Source: CAZBRS01 sp964494475
GTDB lineage: Bacteria; Myxococcota_A; UBA9042; CAZBRS01
Direction: 5' to 3'
Assembly (NCBI GenBank): GCA_964494475.1
Contig: CAZBRS010000033.1
Coordinates: 5,111 to 69,110 of the forward strand
DNA: 64,000 bases
Notes under the pieces: model-generated
Told to the model about the DNA's origin: nothing
Databases searched by the model: none
Seen by the model: only the letters and a program-made list of their open reading frames with translations
Position numbers and translations under genes: made by a program
In this document: piece by piece, positions 43,361 to 51,452 of the stretch
Layout of the letters: each line of letters opens with the position of its first letter
Numbering within the stretch: the stretch's first letter is position 1

Positions 43361-44050
43361 ATGTTCTTCGATCCGCTCTACTTCCTCATGCTGGGACCGG
43401 CCATGCTCCTGGCGGTCTGGGCGCAGTTCAAGGTCAAGCGCACGTACAAGCGCTACTCGGCCGTGGCGACCGCCCGCGGCGTCACCGGCGCCGAGGTGGC
43501 CCGGCACATCTTGCAGGCCAACGGCATCACGAACGTGCCCGTCGAGGTGGCCGAAGGCTTCCTCTCGGACCACTACGATCCTCGCCACCGCGTGCTCCGG
43601 CTATCGACCGGCGTCTACAACGGCCGTTCGATCGCCGCGGCCGGTATCGCCGCTCACGAGGTGGGCCACGCCATTCAGCACGCGAAGGCGTACGCGCCGC
43701 TGATGCTCCGCAACGCGCTGGCGCCGGTGGCCATGCTGGGCTCGAACCTGGCCATGATCCTGCTGATGGTGGGACTGTTTCTCAAGACCATGGGGCTCGT
43801 GTACCTGGGGATCATCGCTTTCAGCGCGGCGGTGGTCTTCACGCTGATCACGCTGCCCGTCGAGTTCGACGCCAGCCGACGCGCGAAGGAGCTGCTTCCC
43901 CAGATGGGCCTCGTAACCGCGGGTGAACAGGCCGGCGTGGCCAAGGTGCTGAACGCCGCAGCGCTCACCTACGTGGCAGCGGCCATCTCGGCAGTGCTCC
44001 AGCTCGTCTACTTCCTGTTCCGCGCCGGTCTGTTGGGCGGCAGGCGTTAG
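43361..44050 (+). CDS. YugP-type membrane zinc metallopeptidase
   Basis: 229 residues of the PF04298-like neutral zinc metallopeptidase group. A first membrane helix at the start (YFLMLGPAMLLAVWAQFKV) precedes a cytosolic segment. The zinc motif HEVGH is at 99-103 within AAHEVGHAIQHAKAY, and the downstream acidic residue lies in ITLPVEFDASRRAK. Membrane helices follow in the second half. These proteins are poorly characterised membrane proteases. AGGTGCC near the ATG may serve as a ribosome binding site. It shares an 18-bp upstream element with the hibernation factor gene. Confidence 0.88.
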   Translation: MFFDPLYFLMLGPAMLLAVWAQFKVKRTYKRYSAVATARGVTGAEVARHILQANGITNVPVEVAEGFLSDHYDPRHRVLRLSTGVYNGRSIAAAGIAAHEVGHAIQHAKAYAPLMLRNALAPVAMLGSNLAMILLMVGLFLKTMGLVYLGIIAFSAAVVFTLITLPVEFDASRRAKELLPQMGLVTAGEQAGVAKVLNAAALTYVAAAISAVLQLVYFLFRAGLLGGRR

Positions 44051-44053
44051 GGG

Positions 44054-44076
44054 GGGCTCGACTCGCCGACGAGCCC
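44054..44076. terminator. hairpin between convergent protease and TerC genes
   Basis: GGGCTCG (44054-44060) and CGAGCCC (44070-44076) form a 7-bp stem with a 9-nt loop just after the protease stop codon. No U-tract follows, so it may be a weak terminator or only a composition-driven palindrome. Confidence 0.3.
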
Positions 44077-44115
44077 GGGCCACGTGATCGTCGTGAGAAG
44101 CGCCCCTCCCGCGCA

Positions 44116-45063
44116 TCACTCCCCTGCGGGATTGGCCGGGGGAGCCGACGGCGGCGGTCGCAGCAGGGACGTCACGATCGACCCCATGAGCAGGAGGGCC
44201 ACCACGCCGAGCGACACGGCGATGGGCACCTTGACCACGTCGACGAGCAGCATCTTCGCGCCCACGAACGCCAGGACGAGCCCCAGCCCCACCTTCAGGT
44301 AGTGGAACCTCCCCAGCATCCCGGCCAGCAGGAAATAGAGCGCCCGCAGGCCGAGGATCGCGAAGATGTTCGAGGTGAACACGATGAACGGGTCCGTGGT
44401 GATGGCGAAGATCGCCGGGATGGAGTCGACCGCGAACACGATGTCCGTGGCCTCCACGACCACGAGGACCATGAGCAGCGGCGTGGCGTGCCAGCGGCCC
44501 GCTTCCTTCACGACGAACCGGCCGCCGCGGTAGTCGGCTACGGAGCGCACGACCCGGCGGAACAGTCGGAGCATCGGGTTGCGCTCCGGGTGGATCTCGC
44601 CCTCGCGATGGGCCAGGAGCTTGATGCCCGTGAAGACGAGGAACGCGCCGAAGACATAGATCACCCAGTGAAACTCCTGGATGAGCGCGGCGCCGGCCCA
44701 GATGAAGACCGCACGCATGACCAGCGCGCCGAGGATGCCCCAGAACAGAACCCGGTGCTGCAAGGGCGCGGGCACGGCGAAGTACGAGAAGAGAACCAGG
44801 AAGACGAAGAGGTTGTCGACGGACAGCGCCTTCTCGATCAAGTAGCCGGTAAGGAATTCGAGCGCGCGCTCGGGCCCGAATCCTACGTACACGCCCGCGT
44901 TGAAGACCAGCGCCAGCCCGATCCACACCAGGGTCCAGACCAGGGCCTCGCGTAGGCTGACGGCGTGAGCCTTGCGATGAAACACGCCGAGGTCGAGGGC
45001 CAGCATGGCCAGCACGAACGTCGTGAAGCCAATCCAGAGGGCCGGAGTTCCGATGCTATCCAT
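44116..45063 (-). CDS. TerC-family integral membrane protein
   Basis: 315 residues, about seven to nine membrane helices, start at ATG behind AAGGTC. TerC signature motifs are visible: LALDLGVFHRKAHAVSLREAL, GYLIEKALSVDNLFVFLVLFSYF, and VVVEATDIVFAVDSIPAIFAITTDPFIVFTSNIFAILGLRALYF with the conserved acidic residues. TerC/Alx proteins export manganese or assist metal loading of secreted proteins. The gene lies 86 bp downstream of the hibernation factor gene on the same strand and may be read from its promoter. A manganese (yybP-ykoY) riboswitch was looked for upstream and not seen. Confidence 0.92.
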   Translation of the reverse strand: MDSIGTPALWIGFTTFVLAMLALDLGVFHRKAHAVSLREALVWTLVWIGLALVFNAGVYVGFGPERALEFLTGYLIEKALSVDNLFVFLVLFSYFAVPAPLQHRVLFWGILGALVMRAVFIWAGAALIQEFHWVIYVFGAFLVFTGIKLLAHREGEIHPERNPMLRLFRRVVRSVADYRGGRFVVKEAGRWHATPLLMVLVVVEATDIVFAVDSIPAIFAITTDPFIVFTSNIFAILGLRALYFLLAGMLGRFHYLKVGLGLVLAFVGAKMLLVDVVKVPIAVSLGVVALLLMGSIVTSLLRPPPSAPPANPAGE

Positions 45064-45149
45064 AGGTGACCTTCTCTAGCGCGCGACTCGAGCGTGCGGG
45101 CAAGTCCGGGGGACTCTGGTTTCAACCGAAGCGATCGATGGCCTCGGCA

Positions 45150-45533
45150 TCAGGCCACAACTTGTTCGTCCGAATCCAACGGGGTCGGCGCGGGCATCGC
45201 CCTGCTCCGCGTCCTGGTGCCGCGCTCGCGATCCTTCAGGCGCTTGACTGCTCGACCGACCGACCGCGCGGCGCTGCCTGCCGCCTGATCGATGGCCGCG
45301 TACAGGCTGGCGTTTGCTTCCTCGGCGAAGACGCTCCCCCCCGCCCGAAGGCGAACCTCGATACGGCAGGCCTTGTCTTCGCCGCCGCGCGGTCCGTTGA
45401 GATCGCCGATCGTGACGGTCACCCGAAGGACGTGCGGGGAGAGCCTCCCCAGGCTGAAACCAACCCTGCGAGTGATGTGAGCGCGCACCGACTCGTCCAC
45501 CTCGACCAGTCTGCTCCGAACTCGAATCTCCAC
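45150..45533 (-). CDS. HPF/RaiA-type ribosome hibernation factor
   Basis: 127 residues from GTG, chosen because GGAGG lies 6 nt before it; a longer frame from TTG at 45593 would include the promoter-like element. The beta-alpha-beta-beta-beta-alpha pattern is visible: VEIRVRSRLVEVDESVRAHI, then RLSPHVLRVTVTIGDLNG, RIEVRLRAGGSVFAEEANASLYAAIDQAAGSAARSV. The short form binds the 30S subunit and inactivates or dimerises ribosomes. The C-terminal dimerisation domain of long HPF is absent. Likely expressed in stationary phase or stress. Confidence 0.85.
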   Translation of the reverse strand: MEIRVRSRLVEVDESVRAHITRRVGFSLGRLSPHVLRVTVTIGDLNGPRGGEDKACRIEVRLRAGGSVFAEEANASLYAAIDQAAGSAARSVGRAVKRLKDRERGTRTRSRAMPAPTPLDSDEQVVA

Positions 45534-45585
45534 GTGACGCCTCCGTTCAAGCCGATTCGTTACCCAGAGTAGGACGGCGCCATCA

Positions 45586-45603
45586 TTGCACAAACAGATA
45601 ATA
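45586..45603 (-). promoter_or_regulatory. TATTATCTGTTTGTGCAA element upstream of the hibernation factor
   Basis: Read on the minus strand, 17 of 18 bases match the element at 43286-43303. It lies about 53 bp upstream of the hibernation factor start and between it and the divergent NhaR-like gene. Confidence 0.4.
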
Positions 45604-45608
45604 ACCAG

Positions 45609-45637
45609 TTGACGCTACGACTGAGTCGAAGTAATGT
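45609..45637 (+). promoter_or_regulatory. predicted promoter of the NhaR-like regulator
   Basis: TTGACG (45609-45614), a 17-bp spacer and TAATGT (45632-45637). The ATG is only 8 bp after the -10 box, so the transcript may be leaderless; no ribosome binding site is visible. Confidence 0.5.
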
Positions 45638-45644
45638 GCCGCTC

Positions 45645-46568
45645 ATGGAATGGGTCAACTACCACCATCTGCTCTACTTCTGGGTCGTGGCTCGCGAGGG
45701 GAGCCTCGCTCGTGCCAGCGCTGAGCTGCTCCTGGCCCAATCGACCATCAGCAAGCAGGTGCATCTCTTCGAGGACGTTCTGGGCGCGAAGCTCTTCGCC
45801 AAGAGCGGTCGGCGCCTCGTCCTGACCGAGCGCGGGCAGATCGTCTTCCGGTACGCCGAGGAGATCTTCGGCCTGGGGCGCGAGATGCTCGATACCCTTC
45901 GCGATCGTCCCGTTGGCAGGCCGTTGCGGGTGACGGTGGGGATCGCCGACGTGGTCCCGAAGATCGTCGCCGAGCGTGTCCTCGCCACCGCGCTTCATCT
46001 GCCCGAACCCGTGCGGTTGGTCTGCCGGGAAGACAAGCCCGATCGGCTGCTGGCCGAGCTCGCGTTGCACGAGCTCGACGTGATCCTGACAGACTCTCCG
46101 GCCAGCCCGAACGTGAAGGTACGCGCGTTCAGCCACCTGCTCGGCGAGTCGGAGATCATGTTCTTCGGTCGGGCCGACCTGGCCGAGAAGGTCCGCTCGG
46201 GCTTCCCAGCTTCTCTCGACGGCGCCCCGGTTCTCCTTCCTACCGAGAACACGGTCTTGCGCCGCTCGCTCGATCAGTGGTTCGAGGCCGTGGACGTGCG
46301 GCCCAACGTCGTCGCCGAGTTCGAGGACAGCGCGCTCCTCAAGGTGTTCGGCCTTCGAGGCGTCGGTCTGTTCCCGGCGGCGTCCGTCATCGCCACGGAC
46401 GTTGAAACGCAGTACCTGGTGCAGTCGATCGGGGCCGTGGCGGAGGTGCGCGAACGCCTTTACGCTGTCACGGTCGACCGGCGAATCAAGCATCCTGCCG
46501 TCGTGGCGATCTGCGAGGCCGCCAAGACGGTGGTCTTCCCCCAGAAGGGCGCCTCCCGTCCGACGTAG
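45645..46568 (+). CDS. nhaR: NhaR-like LysR-family transcriptional regulator
   Basis: 307 residues. The N-terminal winged helix matches the NhaR group closely: MEWVNYHHLLYFWVVAREGS, then LAQSTISKQVHLFEDVLGAKLFAKSGRRLVLTERGQIVFRYAEEI. The C-terminal LysR substrate-binding domain extends from about residue 95. NhaR responds to sodium and alkaline pH and controls antiporter genes in enteric bacteria; its target here is unknown, and no nhaA lies in the window. It is divergent from the hibernation factor-TerC genes, which are possible targets. The start codon lies 8 bp after a -10 box. Confidence 0.88.
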   Translation: MEWVNYHHLLYFWVVAREGSLARASAELLLAQSTISKQVHLFEDVLGAKLFAKSGRRLVLTERGQIVFRYAEEIFGLGREMLDTLRDRPVGRPLRVTVGIADVVPKIVAERVLATALHLPEPVRLVCREDKPDRLLAELALHELDVILTDSPASPNVKVRAFSHLLGESEIMFFGRADLAEKVRSGFPASLDGAPVLLPTENTVLRRSLDQWFEAVDVRPNVVAEFEDSALLKVFGLRGVGLFPAASVIATDVETQYLVQSIGAVAEVRERLYAVTVDRRIKHPAVVAICEAAKTVVFPQKGASRPT

Positions 46569-46691
46569 ACACCGTGGCTCCTTCGCTCGCAGCGCCGCTG
46601 CTGCCCGCCCGGAGCCCCTTCAAGAGCCCTGCTGTCAATCAGCCCAACCGGGACTTCCAGGCGATCCGACCAGGTCGTTCACTGGTCGTCG

Positions 46692-46913
46692 GTGCCTCGT
46701 GACGAGAAGTCGTGCACGAAAGTCCGGGTTTGGCTGGCGATCAGCAGGGCAGACAGCGACGCCGTGGAGTTCCTGGTGGGCCACAGCCTGGGACTGCGTG
46801 GGATCTATACGGATCCCGATGCTTTGCAGCTTCGGGAGGCCGTGGCCCTCATCCCTCCGCTGGGTGACGCCGGGAACGTTGTAACCCTTCGTAATCTCCT
46901 GGCATCTGAATGA
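46692..46913 (+). pseudogene. C-terminal remnant of a tyrosine recombinase/integrase
   Basis: A 73-residue frame (GTG at its start, not necessarily used) reads RADSDAVEFLVGHSLGLRGIYTDPDALQLREAVALIPPL. This resembles the C-terminal end of integrases, with the GHS...YTD element near the catalytic Tyr. The rest of the recombinase (Arg/His/Arg catalytic core) is absent upstream. It lies 95 bp beyond the 3' end of the tmRNA gene, a common integration site, and suggests a lost genomic island. Confidence 0.5.
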
Positions 46914-47007
46914 TGCCCGTGTCCGCCAGGATGTGTCCGCAAGTGTGTCCGGCGTTCGGTGGACACATGAAAAGCATAAGGATTACCGCAACTTGCAACG
47001 GAAAAAG

Positions 47008-47353
47008 TGGAGGTGCGGGGAGTCGAACCCCGGTCCGAAGAGCACTACTCGAGGGTCACTACGTGCGTAGTCGGCGTTTGATCCTCATCTCCGGCGAGCC
47101 CACCGACGGGCTTCCATCGACCAGTCCGATCAATCTCGTTGCCGCCGAGCTCGGACGGGCTCGTCGTCAACCAGCCTCACTGATGGCGTTCGGTCCTGCT
47201 CCACGAGGCGAGGAGCCGGCGAACGTCGCGGTCAATTAAGCCGCGAGAGCGTAATCGTATTCGGCCTTTGTAGGCTTGCCGCGTCTTGACGGGCGACGGC
47301 ACCCCTGCACGCAACCCGGGCCTCGTGATCCCCGTCGAAACCAAGTCACCCCC
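47008..47353 (-). ncRNA. ssrA: transfer-messenger RNA (tmRNA)
   Basis: The minus-strand 5' end GGGGGTGACTTGGTTTCGAC and the 3' end CGGGGTTCGACTCCCCGCACCTCCA form the tRNA-like acceptor and T-arm; GGGGGTG pairs with CACCTCC at the acceptor. An internal reading frame ends in a degradation tag of about GKPTKAEYDYALAA and stop TAA (47238-47236). The resume codon is probably GGC, to be checked. CCA is not encoded. The tag frees ribosomes stalled on broken mRNAs. An integrase remnant sits next to its 3' end. Confidence 0.93.
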
Positions 47354-47392
47354 GGTCTCGGAAAGAGCCTTTGTCCCCGCAGGGACGGTTGA

Positions 47393-47421
47393 AGCATAGG
47401 GGCATGGTCCCGAGGAAGCAA
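47393..47421 (-). promoter_or_regulatory. predicted tmRNA promoter
   Basis: On the minus strand TTGCTT (47421-47416), 17 bp, then TATGCT (47398-47393), about 40 bp before the mature 5' end, leaving room for a leader removed by RNase P. Confidence 0.55.
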
Positions 47422-47511
47422 GGGGTGGACTCAGACCCCGGCTCCCGAGGCTCCGTGCTTCTCATCGCGAGCTCCGTCGCGTAAGCTCTCGGCCACGCAA
47501 GGGGAGGCTCC

Positions 47512-48867
47512 ATGCCACGCTTCACGCGCAAGGTGTTCGTCGATCTGGCGATCTGGATGATGGCGTTCGGCGTCGCCATCGGGGTGGCCTTCCCGTTCTT
47601 CGTGATGCTGCTCGGGACGCCCCCCGAGGTCGCGCTGCGCCCGGTGTTCGTCGGGGCGTGCATGGCCGCGGGCCTGCTCGCGGGCCTCGTGAACTTCGGC
47701 CTGGCCAGGGGCGTGGTCGGGGCCCGCGTCCGTTTCCTGGCCGGGCGCATGGGGATGATCGAGGCAACGCTTCGGACGGTCACCGAGGATGGCGACCGGT
47801 CGCGCTGCACGCCCGAGAACTGCGTGGTGCGGGTCGACTCCGACGACGAGTTCGGCCAGGCGGCCCACGCCTTCAACGCGCTCATCGAGGCCCTCGCGGC
47901 CTCGCACCGCCAGCAGGACACCGTCTCGGCGTTCTCGGAGCTGCTGGGCTGCCACCTCGAGCTGCCCCTGCTCACGCAGGCCGTGTTGCACGAGCTGCTG
48001 AAGACCCTGGGCGCCGAAGCGGGCGCCTTCCTCATCGAAGGCGACGGCGAGCGGCTCGTCTCGGCGTCGCACGGGTTGCTGCGGGTCGACGACCTGCTCG
48101 TCAGCGACCACGTCGCGCGGGCGGTGAAGACGCTCGCGGACCAGAGCGTGGTGCTCCCCGACGACGTCGTCGTCGAGGGCCTGCTGGCCGAGTTCCGCCC
48201 GCGCGAGGTGCTGGCGTTGCCCGTGGTCTACAAGGGCGCGGCGCTCGGCGTCGTGGTGCTGGCGTCGACGCGGGGCTTCAGCGCCGAGGCGCGGCGGCTG
48301 GCCGGTTTGTTCCGGCATGGGTTGGCCCTGGCCCTGAACAACGCGCTGGCGCACGATCGCCTGCAGCGTCTCGCGGCGCTCGACCCCCTGACGGGGCTCT
48401 ACAACCGGCGCTTCGGGCTCGATCGCCTGGCCGAAGAGTACGGGCGCGCGCGGCGCGTTTCGGGCCCCCTGGCGCTCATCATGTTCGACATCGACCACTT
48501 CAAGCACGTCAACGACACCTACGGCCACCTCGCCGGAGATCGCGTCCTCACCAGCGTGGCGCGCGTGGCGCGCGGCATCGTGCGGCAGGGCGACGTGCTG
48601 CTCCGCTACGGGGGCGAGGAGTTCACGGCTATCCTGCCAGGGGCCGCGCTCTGCGACGCGAAGCTGGTCGCCGAGCGCCTGCGGCGGGCCGTGGGCGAGA
48701 CGCTGGTCAAGGAAGGCGACGCCACGATCCGCGTCACGATCAGCCTGGGCGTGGTCTCGTGCCCCGAGCTCGACGTACCCTCGCAGCAAGACCTGCTGCG
48801 CGCGGCCGACGAGCTGCTGTACAAGGCCAAGGCCAACGGGCGCGATCGGGTCGAGGTGCCGGCGTGA
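47512..48867 (+). CDS. membrane GAF-GGDEF diguanylate cyclase
   Basis: 451 residues from an ATG behind GGGGAGG. Two membrane helices (about 10-34 and 43-65) are followed by a HAMP-like linker and a GAF domain (about 140-285). The GGDEF domain follows, with LDPLTGLYNRRFG, FDIDHFKHVNDTYGHLAGDRVL and GGEEF at 367-371, five residues after the inhibitory site RQGD (358-361). The GAF ligand is unknown. The protein should synthesise cyclic di-GMP at the inner membrane. It is separate from the minus-strand diguanylate cyclase at 37.6 kb and could share a pathway with the EAL-PYP protein. Confidence 0.92.
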   Translation: MPRFTRKVFVDLAIWMMAFGVAIGVAFPFFVMLLGTPPEVALRPVFVGACMAAGLLAGLVNFGLARGVVGARVRFLAGRMGMIEATLRTVTEDGDRSRCTPENCVVRVDSDDEFGQAAHAFNALIEALAASHRQQDTVSAFSELLGCHLELPLLTQAVLHELLKTLGAEAGAFLIEGDGERLVSASHGLLRVDDLLVSDHVARAVKTLADQSVVLPDDVVVEGLLAEFRPREVLALPVVYKGAALGVVVLASTRGFSAEARRLAGLFRHGLALALNNALAHDRLQRLAALDPLTGLYNRRFGLDRLAEEYGRARRVSGPLALIMFDIDHFKHVNDTYGHLAGDRVLTSVARVARGIVRQGDVLLRYGGEEFTAILPGAALCDAKLVAERLRRAVGETLVKEGDATIRVTISLGVVSCPELDVPSQQDLLRAADELLYKAKANGRDRVEVPA

Positions 48868-48963
48868 TGGAGTGCCGCGGCCTCCCGCGTTATGGCCGTG
48901 ACCTGCGGTCCGACGGCCACCGCGAGGTCGAACCGCTCGCGGGCAGCGGGAAGCCTCCCGACG

Positions 48964-49743
48964 TCAGCCCGTGAGCGCCCGCAGGAGAAGCTGGGCATAG
49001 AGCACCGCCGGCAGGCCGCTCGGCTCGTCCGGCCGGGGCGCCAACTGCACCTGGCAGTGCGGGCAGGCCGTGCACAGGGTCTGGGCGCCGGCCTCCCGGG
49101 CGTCGGCCAGCTTCGTCGCCCGCAGGCGGTCGGCGAGCGTTGGGCGGGTCTCGGCCAGCGGCGCCCCGCAGCAATCGAGGCGCCGGGGCCAGTCGACGGG
49201 CAGGGCGCCCGTGGCCTCGATGAGACGCTCGAAGATCGTGGGCGCCTGGGAGTCGTCGAGGTCGACGACGTCGCTGGGCCGCAGGGCGTGACAGCCGTAC
49301 TGGGCGGCCACCTTGAGCCCCCGCTGCGGCGTCACGACCCCGGCCCGGATGGCCTCGACCCCGACGTCCTGGTCCAGGACCGTCAGCAGGTGCGTCACGC
49401 GGGTGGGCTCCGGCGCGCCGAGCCCGTCGGCCCGCAGCTGGCGCGTCACCGCGTCGCGCAGGGCGCCGTCCGCCCGCAGCAGGTGCTGGGCGTGGCGCAG
49501 GTTGCCGTAGCAGCACTGGCAGAGCGTCAGGATGTCGAGCCCCTCGGCGGCGGCCAGGGCCAGGTTGCGCGCGGCCAGCAGCAGGAAGGCGTCCCGCGCC
49601 AGGTGACGCGCCGGGTAGCCGCAGCAGGTGAAGTCGAGGTCGACCACCCGGACGCCCAGCCGGTCGAGCACAGCGCGCGCGGCGTGCTCGTAGTCGGGCA
49701 CCTGGGCCGGGGTCCGGCAGCCCACGAAGAGAGCGTACGTCAT
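48964..49743 (-). CDS. HdrB-like CCG-domain protein of the glycerol-3-phosphate operon
   Basis: 259 residues. Two CCG domains typical of heterodisulfide reductase subunit B: FTCCGYP, CQCCYGN, YGCHALRPS, LDCCGAPL and CTACPHCQVQL. In HdrB these cysteines bind two noncubane [4Fe-4S] clusters. Its ATG overlaps the stop of the Fe-S membrane protein gene by ATGA, so it works with that protein. In E. coli, GlpC carries both the ferredoxin and CCG parts; here the CCG half is a separate gene. I infer electron transfer to the quinone pool. Confidence 0.88.
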   Translation of the reverse strand: MTYALFVGCRTPAQVPDYEHAARAVLDRLGVRVVDLDFTCCGYPARHLARDAFLLLAARNLALAAAEGLDILTLCQCCYGNLRHAQHLLRADGALRDAVTRQLRADGLGAPEPTRVTHLLTVLDQDVGVEAIRAGVVTPQRGLKVAAQYGCHALRPSDVVDLDDSQAPTIFERLIEATGALPVDWPRRLDCCGAPLAETRPTLADRLRATKLADAREAGAQTLCTACPHCQVQLAPRPDEPSGLPAVLYAQLLLRALTG

Positions 49744-51452
49744 GCCGCACCCCCCTCGCGCGAGGCGCCGGCGCCGGTTCGATCGAGCGCCCCCAGGTCG
49801 CGCCAGGCGCGGTTGCGCAGCTCGTACAGGATGTCGGTGACGCGAAGGCCCTCGGGGCAGGCCTCCTGGCACTGGTAGCAGGTGGCGCAGTCCCAGACGA
49901 TGCGCGAGCCGAGCGCGAGGTCGGTCAAGCCCAGGCGCAGCAGGTTCATGGCCTTCTGCGGCGTGGCGTCGAGCCGGCACTCGCCGCCGGAGTGCTCGAC
50001 GACCGGGCACACGTTGGTGCAGGTCTGGCACTGGACGCAGGCGGAGAACGCGCGCCGATCGAGGGTCAGCGACGTGGACACGGGCAGGGCGTGCCCGGGC
50101 GTGGCCGGCGGTGGCGCGGCCTTCGCGGCCAGCAGGTCGGCCCACTCGGAGGCGTCGTGCCGCTCGATCCAGGCGCGAGCGGCGGGGCGGCCGTTCGCCG
50201 CCAGCGCCTCGTCGCCGGCCGCCCACAGGTCGGTGAGATCGAGGCCGGCGGGGCAGCCTCGCGTGCAGCGGGCGCACCCGGTGCACGCCGCCGCTCCGGC
50301 GGCCAGGGCCGCGAGCCCCTCGGGCGACGGCGGCGTCCTGCCGCCCAGGCGCCGCAGGCCGTCGAGCTTGACCGACGGCAGGGCGCTTCGGTTCCCCAGC
50401 GCCGTCGCGAGCGGACGCACCGAGCAGGCCTCGTCGCACAGCCCGCAGCGCACGCACGCTTCGAGGGCCAGGGCCCGTCGGTTCGCCAGGGCGGCCGTGG
50501 AGCGCGACGTGGCGCCGGCCTGGGCCAGCAGCCCCGCCGGCACCGACAGCGCATGGAAGGCGCGCCCGAAGGGCAACCAGGCGAGCGCCAGGAAGGCGAG
50601 GACCACGTGCAGATAGAGCCCCACCTGCTCGGCGTCGAGCGTCCGCAGGGGGCGAGCCAGGGGCACGAGGCCGCGCGACAGGGGGTACGAGACGAACGCG
50701 CTGCCGATCGGAGCGTGGCAGTCCGCGCACGCCGCCACGTGCAGCTCTTCGCCGGCCTCGAGGGCTCCGCTCGGCAGCGGCGACGGCAGGTCGTCGAAGA
50801 CCACGCCGAAGGCGTCGGCCCAGTACGCCTCGAGGGGGATCGCCTCGTCGCCCGACGCGACGGGGTACTCCTCGAGCATGCGATCGAAGGCCCGCGACGA
50901 CACGATCTTGGCCGCCATCAGCAGGAAGCCGGTCGTCACCACCAGCGCGAGGAGCGCCACGAACAGCGGGTCGCGTCGCGTGGGGATCGGCAGGCGGCCC
51001 CGGCGTTGGCGGCGGCGCACGATCCCGACGACGAGCCCGGCGAGCACGAGCACGCCCAGCAGCTCTCGCAGCCAGAGCCAGGGGTTCAACGTCGACACGT
51101 AGCCCGGGAAGACCTTCTGCGTGACGACGCGCGCCATCGCGTGCCCGACGACCAGGCCGACGAAGCCGACGACGAGGCCGACGTGCGCGGCCCAGCGGAC
51201 GGGATCGCGAAGGAGCAGCCGTCGCTGCAGCAGCACGTCGAGCAAGAACGCGACGACCAGGTGGGGCGCGCGACGGCTGAGCACGGCGCCGAGCGCTCCG
51301 CGCGTCGCGGCGGCGAGCCGGCGGGCGGCCGTCGGGCGGCCGTCGGCGGCGCCGACGTACCGCTGGAAGCCCAGGGCGACGCGAACGAGCGTCCCGCCGA
51401 GGGCCACCGCGACGGCGAGCCAGGCACCCCAGGTGAGGAAGGTCGTGCTCAT
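49740..51452 (-). CDS. membrane cytochrome b/Fe-S protein, GlpC-like electron-transfer subunit
   Basis: 570 residues. Residues 1-300 hold about five to six membrane helices of a nitrate-reductase-gamma/DsrM-type cytochrome b region. A c-type heme motif CADCH (242-246) lies in the loop before the last helix. Four [4Fe-4S] cluster motifs of the CxxCxxCxxxC type lie at 333-343, 390-400, 472-482 and 522-532 (EACVRCGLCDEACSV, CTGCARCTRGCP, CVQCQTCTNVCP, CATCYQCQEACP). ATGA overlaps on both sides join it to GlpB and the HdrB-like gene. It probably passes electrons from GlpAB to menaquinone. Compared with GlpC (about 400 residues), the membrane part, the extra clusters and heme c are added, and the CCG domains are moved out. 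Confidence 0.85.
   Translation of the reverse strand: MSTTFLTWGAWLAVAVALGGTLVRVALGFQRYVGAADGRPTAARRLAAATRGALGAVLSRRAPHLVVAFLLDVLLQRRLLLRDPVRWAAHVGLVVGFVGLVVGHAMARVVTQKVFPGYVSTLNPWLWLRELLGVLVLAGLVVGIVRRRQRRGRLPIPTRRDPLFVALLALVVTTGFLLMAAKIVSSRAFDRMLEEYPVASGDEAIPLEAYWADAFGVVFDDLPSPLPSGALEAGEELHVAACADCHAPIGSAFVSYPLSRGLVPLARPLRTLDAEQVGLYLHVVLAFLALAWLPFGRAFHALSVPAGLLAQAGATSRSTAALANRRALALEACVRCGLCDEACSVRPLATALGNRSALPSVKLDGLRRLGGRTPPSPEGLAALAAGAAACTGCARCTRGCPAGLDLTDLWAAGDEALAANGRPAARAWIERHDASEWADLLAAKAAPPPATPGHALPVSTSLTLDRRAFSACVQCQTCTNVCPVVEHSGGECRLDATPQKAMNLLRLGLTDLALGSRIVWDCATCYQCQEACPEGLRVTDILYELRNRAWRDLGALDRTGAGASREGGAA

Noticed and set aside
45064..45149. Manganese (yybP-ykoY) riboswitch upstream of TerC
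   Set aside because: None of the conserved loops could be found in the 86-bp region.
45534..45593. Extended N-terminus for the hibernation factor from an upstream TTG
   Set aside because: The extension would include the promoter-like element; GGAGG stands 6 nt before the GTG that starts the conserved domain.
46910..47239. Plus-strand open frame across the tmRNA
   Set aside because: It overlaps the tmRNA on the opposite strand and matches no protein.
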